From the NCBI RefSeq assembly GCF_020252395.1, contig NZ_JADCDB010000031.1:62001-126000 (forward strand): a DNA stretch of 64,000 nucleotides, written 5' to 3'. The notes below the pieces were generated by a model. It did no database searches. It saw nothing but the letters and a program-made list of their open reading frames with translations, and was not told the DNA's origin. The position numbers and the translations under genes were made by a program. This DNA comes from Aestuariivirga sp. (GTDB lineage: Bacteria > Pseudomonadota > Alphaproteobacteria > Rhizobiales > Aestuariivirgaceae). Shown one piece after another: positions 63,995 through 64,000 of this stretch (position 1 is its first letter; every line of letters begins with the position of its first letter).

Positions 63995-64000
63995 CGCTTG

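Overview
The window is high-GC, densely coded DNA with frequent 4-bp ATGA/GTGA overlaps between genes. Gene content points to an alphaproteobacterium, most likely a Hyphomicrobiales relative: malate synthase G, a Rhizobium-type zinc L-asparaginase, a PuuD-type membrane urate oxidase, a RibB with a degenerate RibA half, and dispersed palindromic repeats of the kind seen in rhizobia. I cannot name a species. I recognise no rRNA, tRNA, CRISPR array, prophage or transposase.

Layout. 1-3746: end of an unknown gene, a hypothetical protein, GltS and a glyoxalase-fold protein. 3845-5836: a small RNA candidate, a beta carbonic anhydrase preceded by a 33-codon mini-ORF that copies the start of IlvD, and a fatty acid desaturase. 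5882-12852: malate synthase G, a two-domain ALDH16-like aldehyde dehydrogenase with DeoC, ureidoglycolate lyase and a 2-keto-4-pentenoate hydratase-like protein. 13247-18797: an orphan molybdenum hydroxylase operon (FAD subunit, fused Fe-S/molybdopterin subunit, UPF0280, two tandem AA_synth proteins). 18798-22859: glutamine amidotransferase, MFS transporter, asparaginase and a secreted phosphatase/nuclease. 22993-26339: methylmalonyl-CoA mutase. 26470-32685: an ABC export system and a HerA-like ATPase. 32775-38214: aspartoacylase-like protein, RimK, RimB, HTH-RibB, dipeptidase and superoxide dismutase.

38579-52313 is an unbroken minus-strand run of eleven genes for purine salvage and breakdown. 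In transcription order it is uraH, xdhA, xdhB, xdhC, a four-gene BMP-type importer, puuD, uraD, guaD. It can import a nucleoside or base, deaminate guanine, oxidise xanthine to urate, oxidise urate to 5-hydroxyisourate and take that to allantoin. AllA and GlcB elsewhere in the window would handle the ureidoglycolate and glyoxylate that follow, though the allantoin-opening steps are not here. 52442-63994: a LysR stump, glycerate kinase, Usp, an acyl-CoA ligase/panE/zinc peptidase operon, nadE, gltX, a GST, a PhnD-like protein, a glycosyltransferase and an HU protein.

The two most unusual items are (1) puuD, whose membrane domain is duplicated in one polypeptide with an exact 300-residue period, followed by one cytochrome c domain; and (2) a RibB with an N-terminal helix-turn-helix domain and a degenerate RibA half. 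Its start codon lies 4 bp from a perfect 25-bp palindrome overlapping a plausible promoter, which suggests a self-regulating riboflavin enzyme with a leaderless message. Other notable items are the IlvD-like mini-ORF, the small RNA candidate, the molybdenum hydroxylase cluster, and gene ends built from dispersed repeats or gene stumps.
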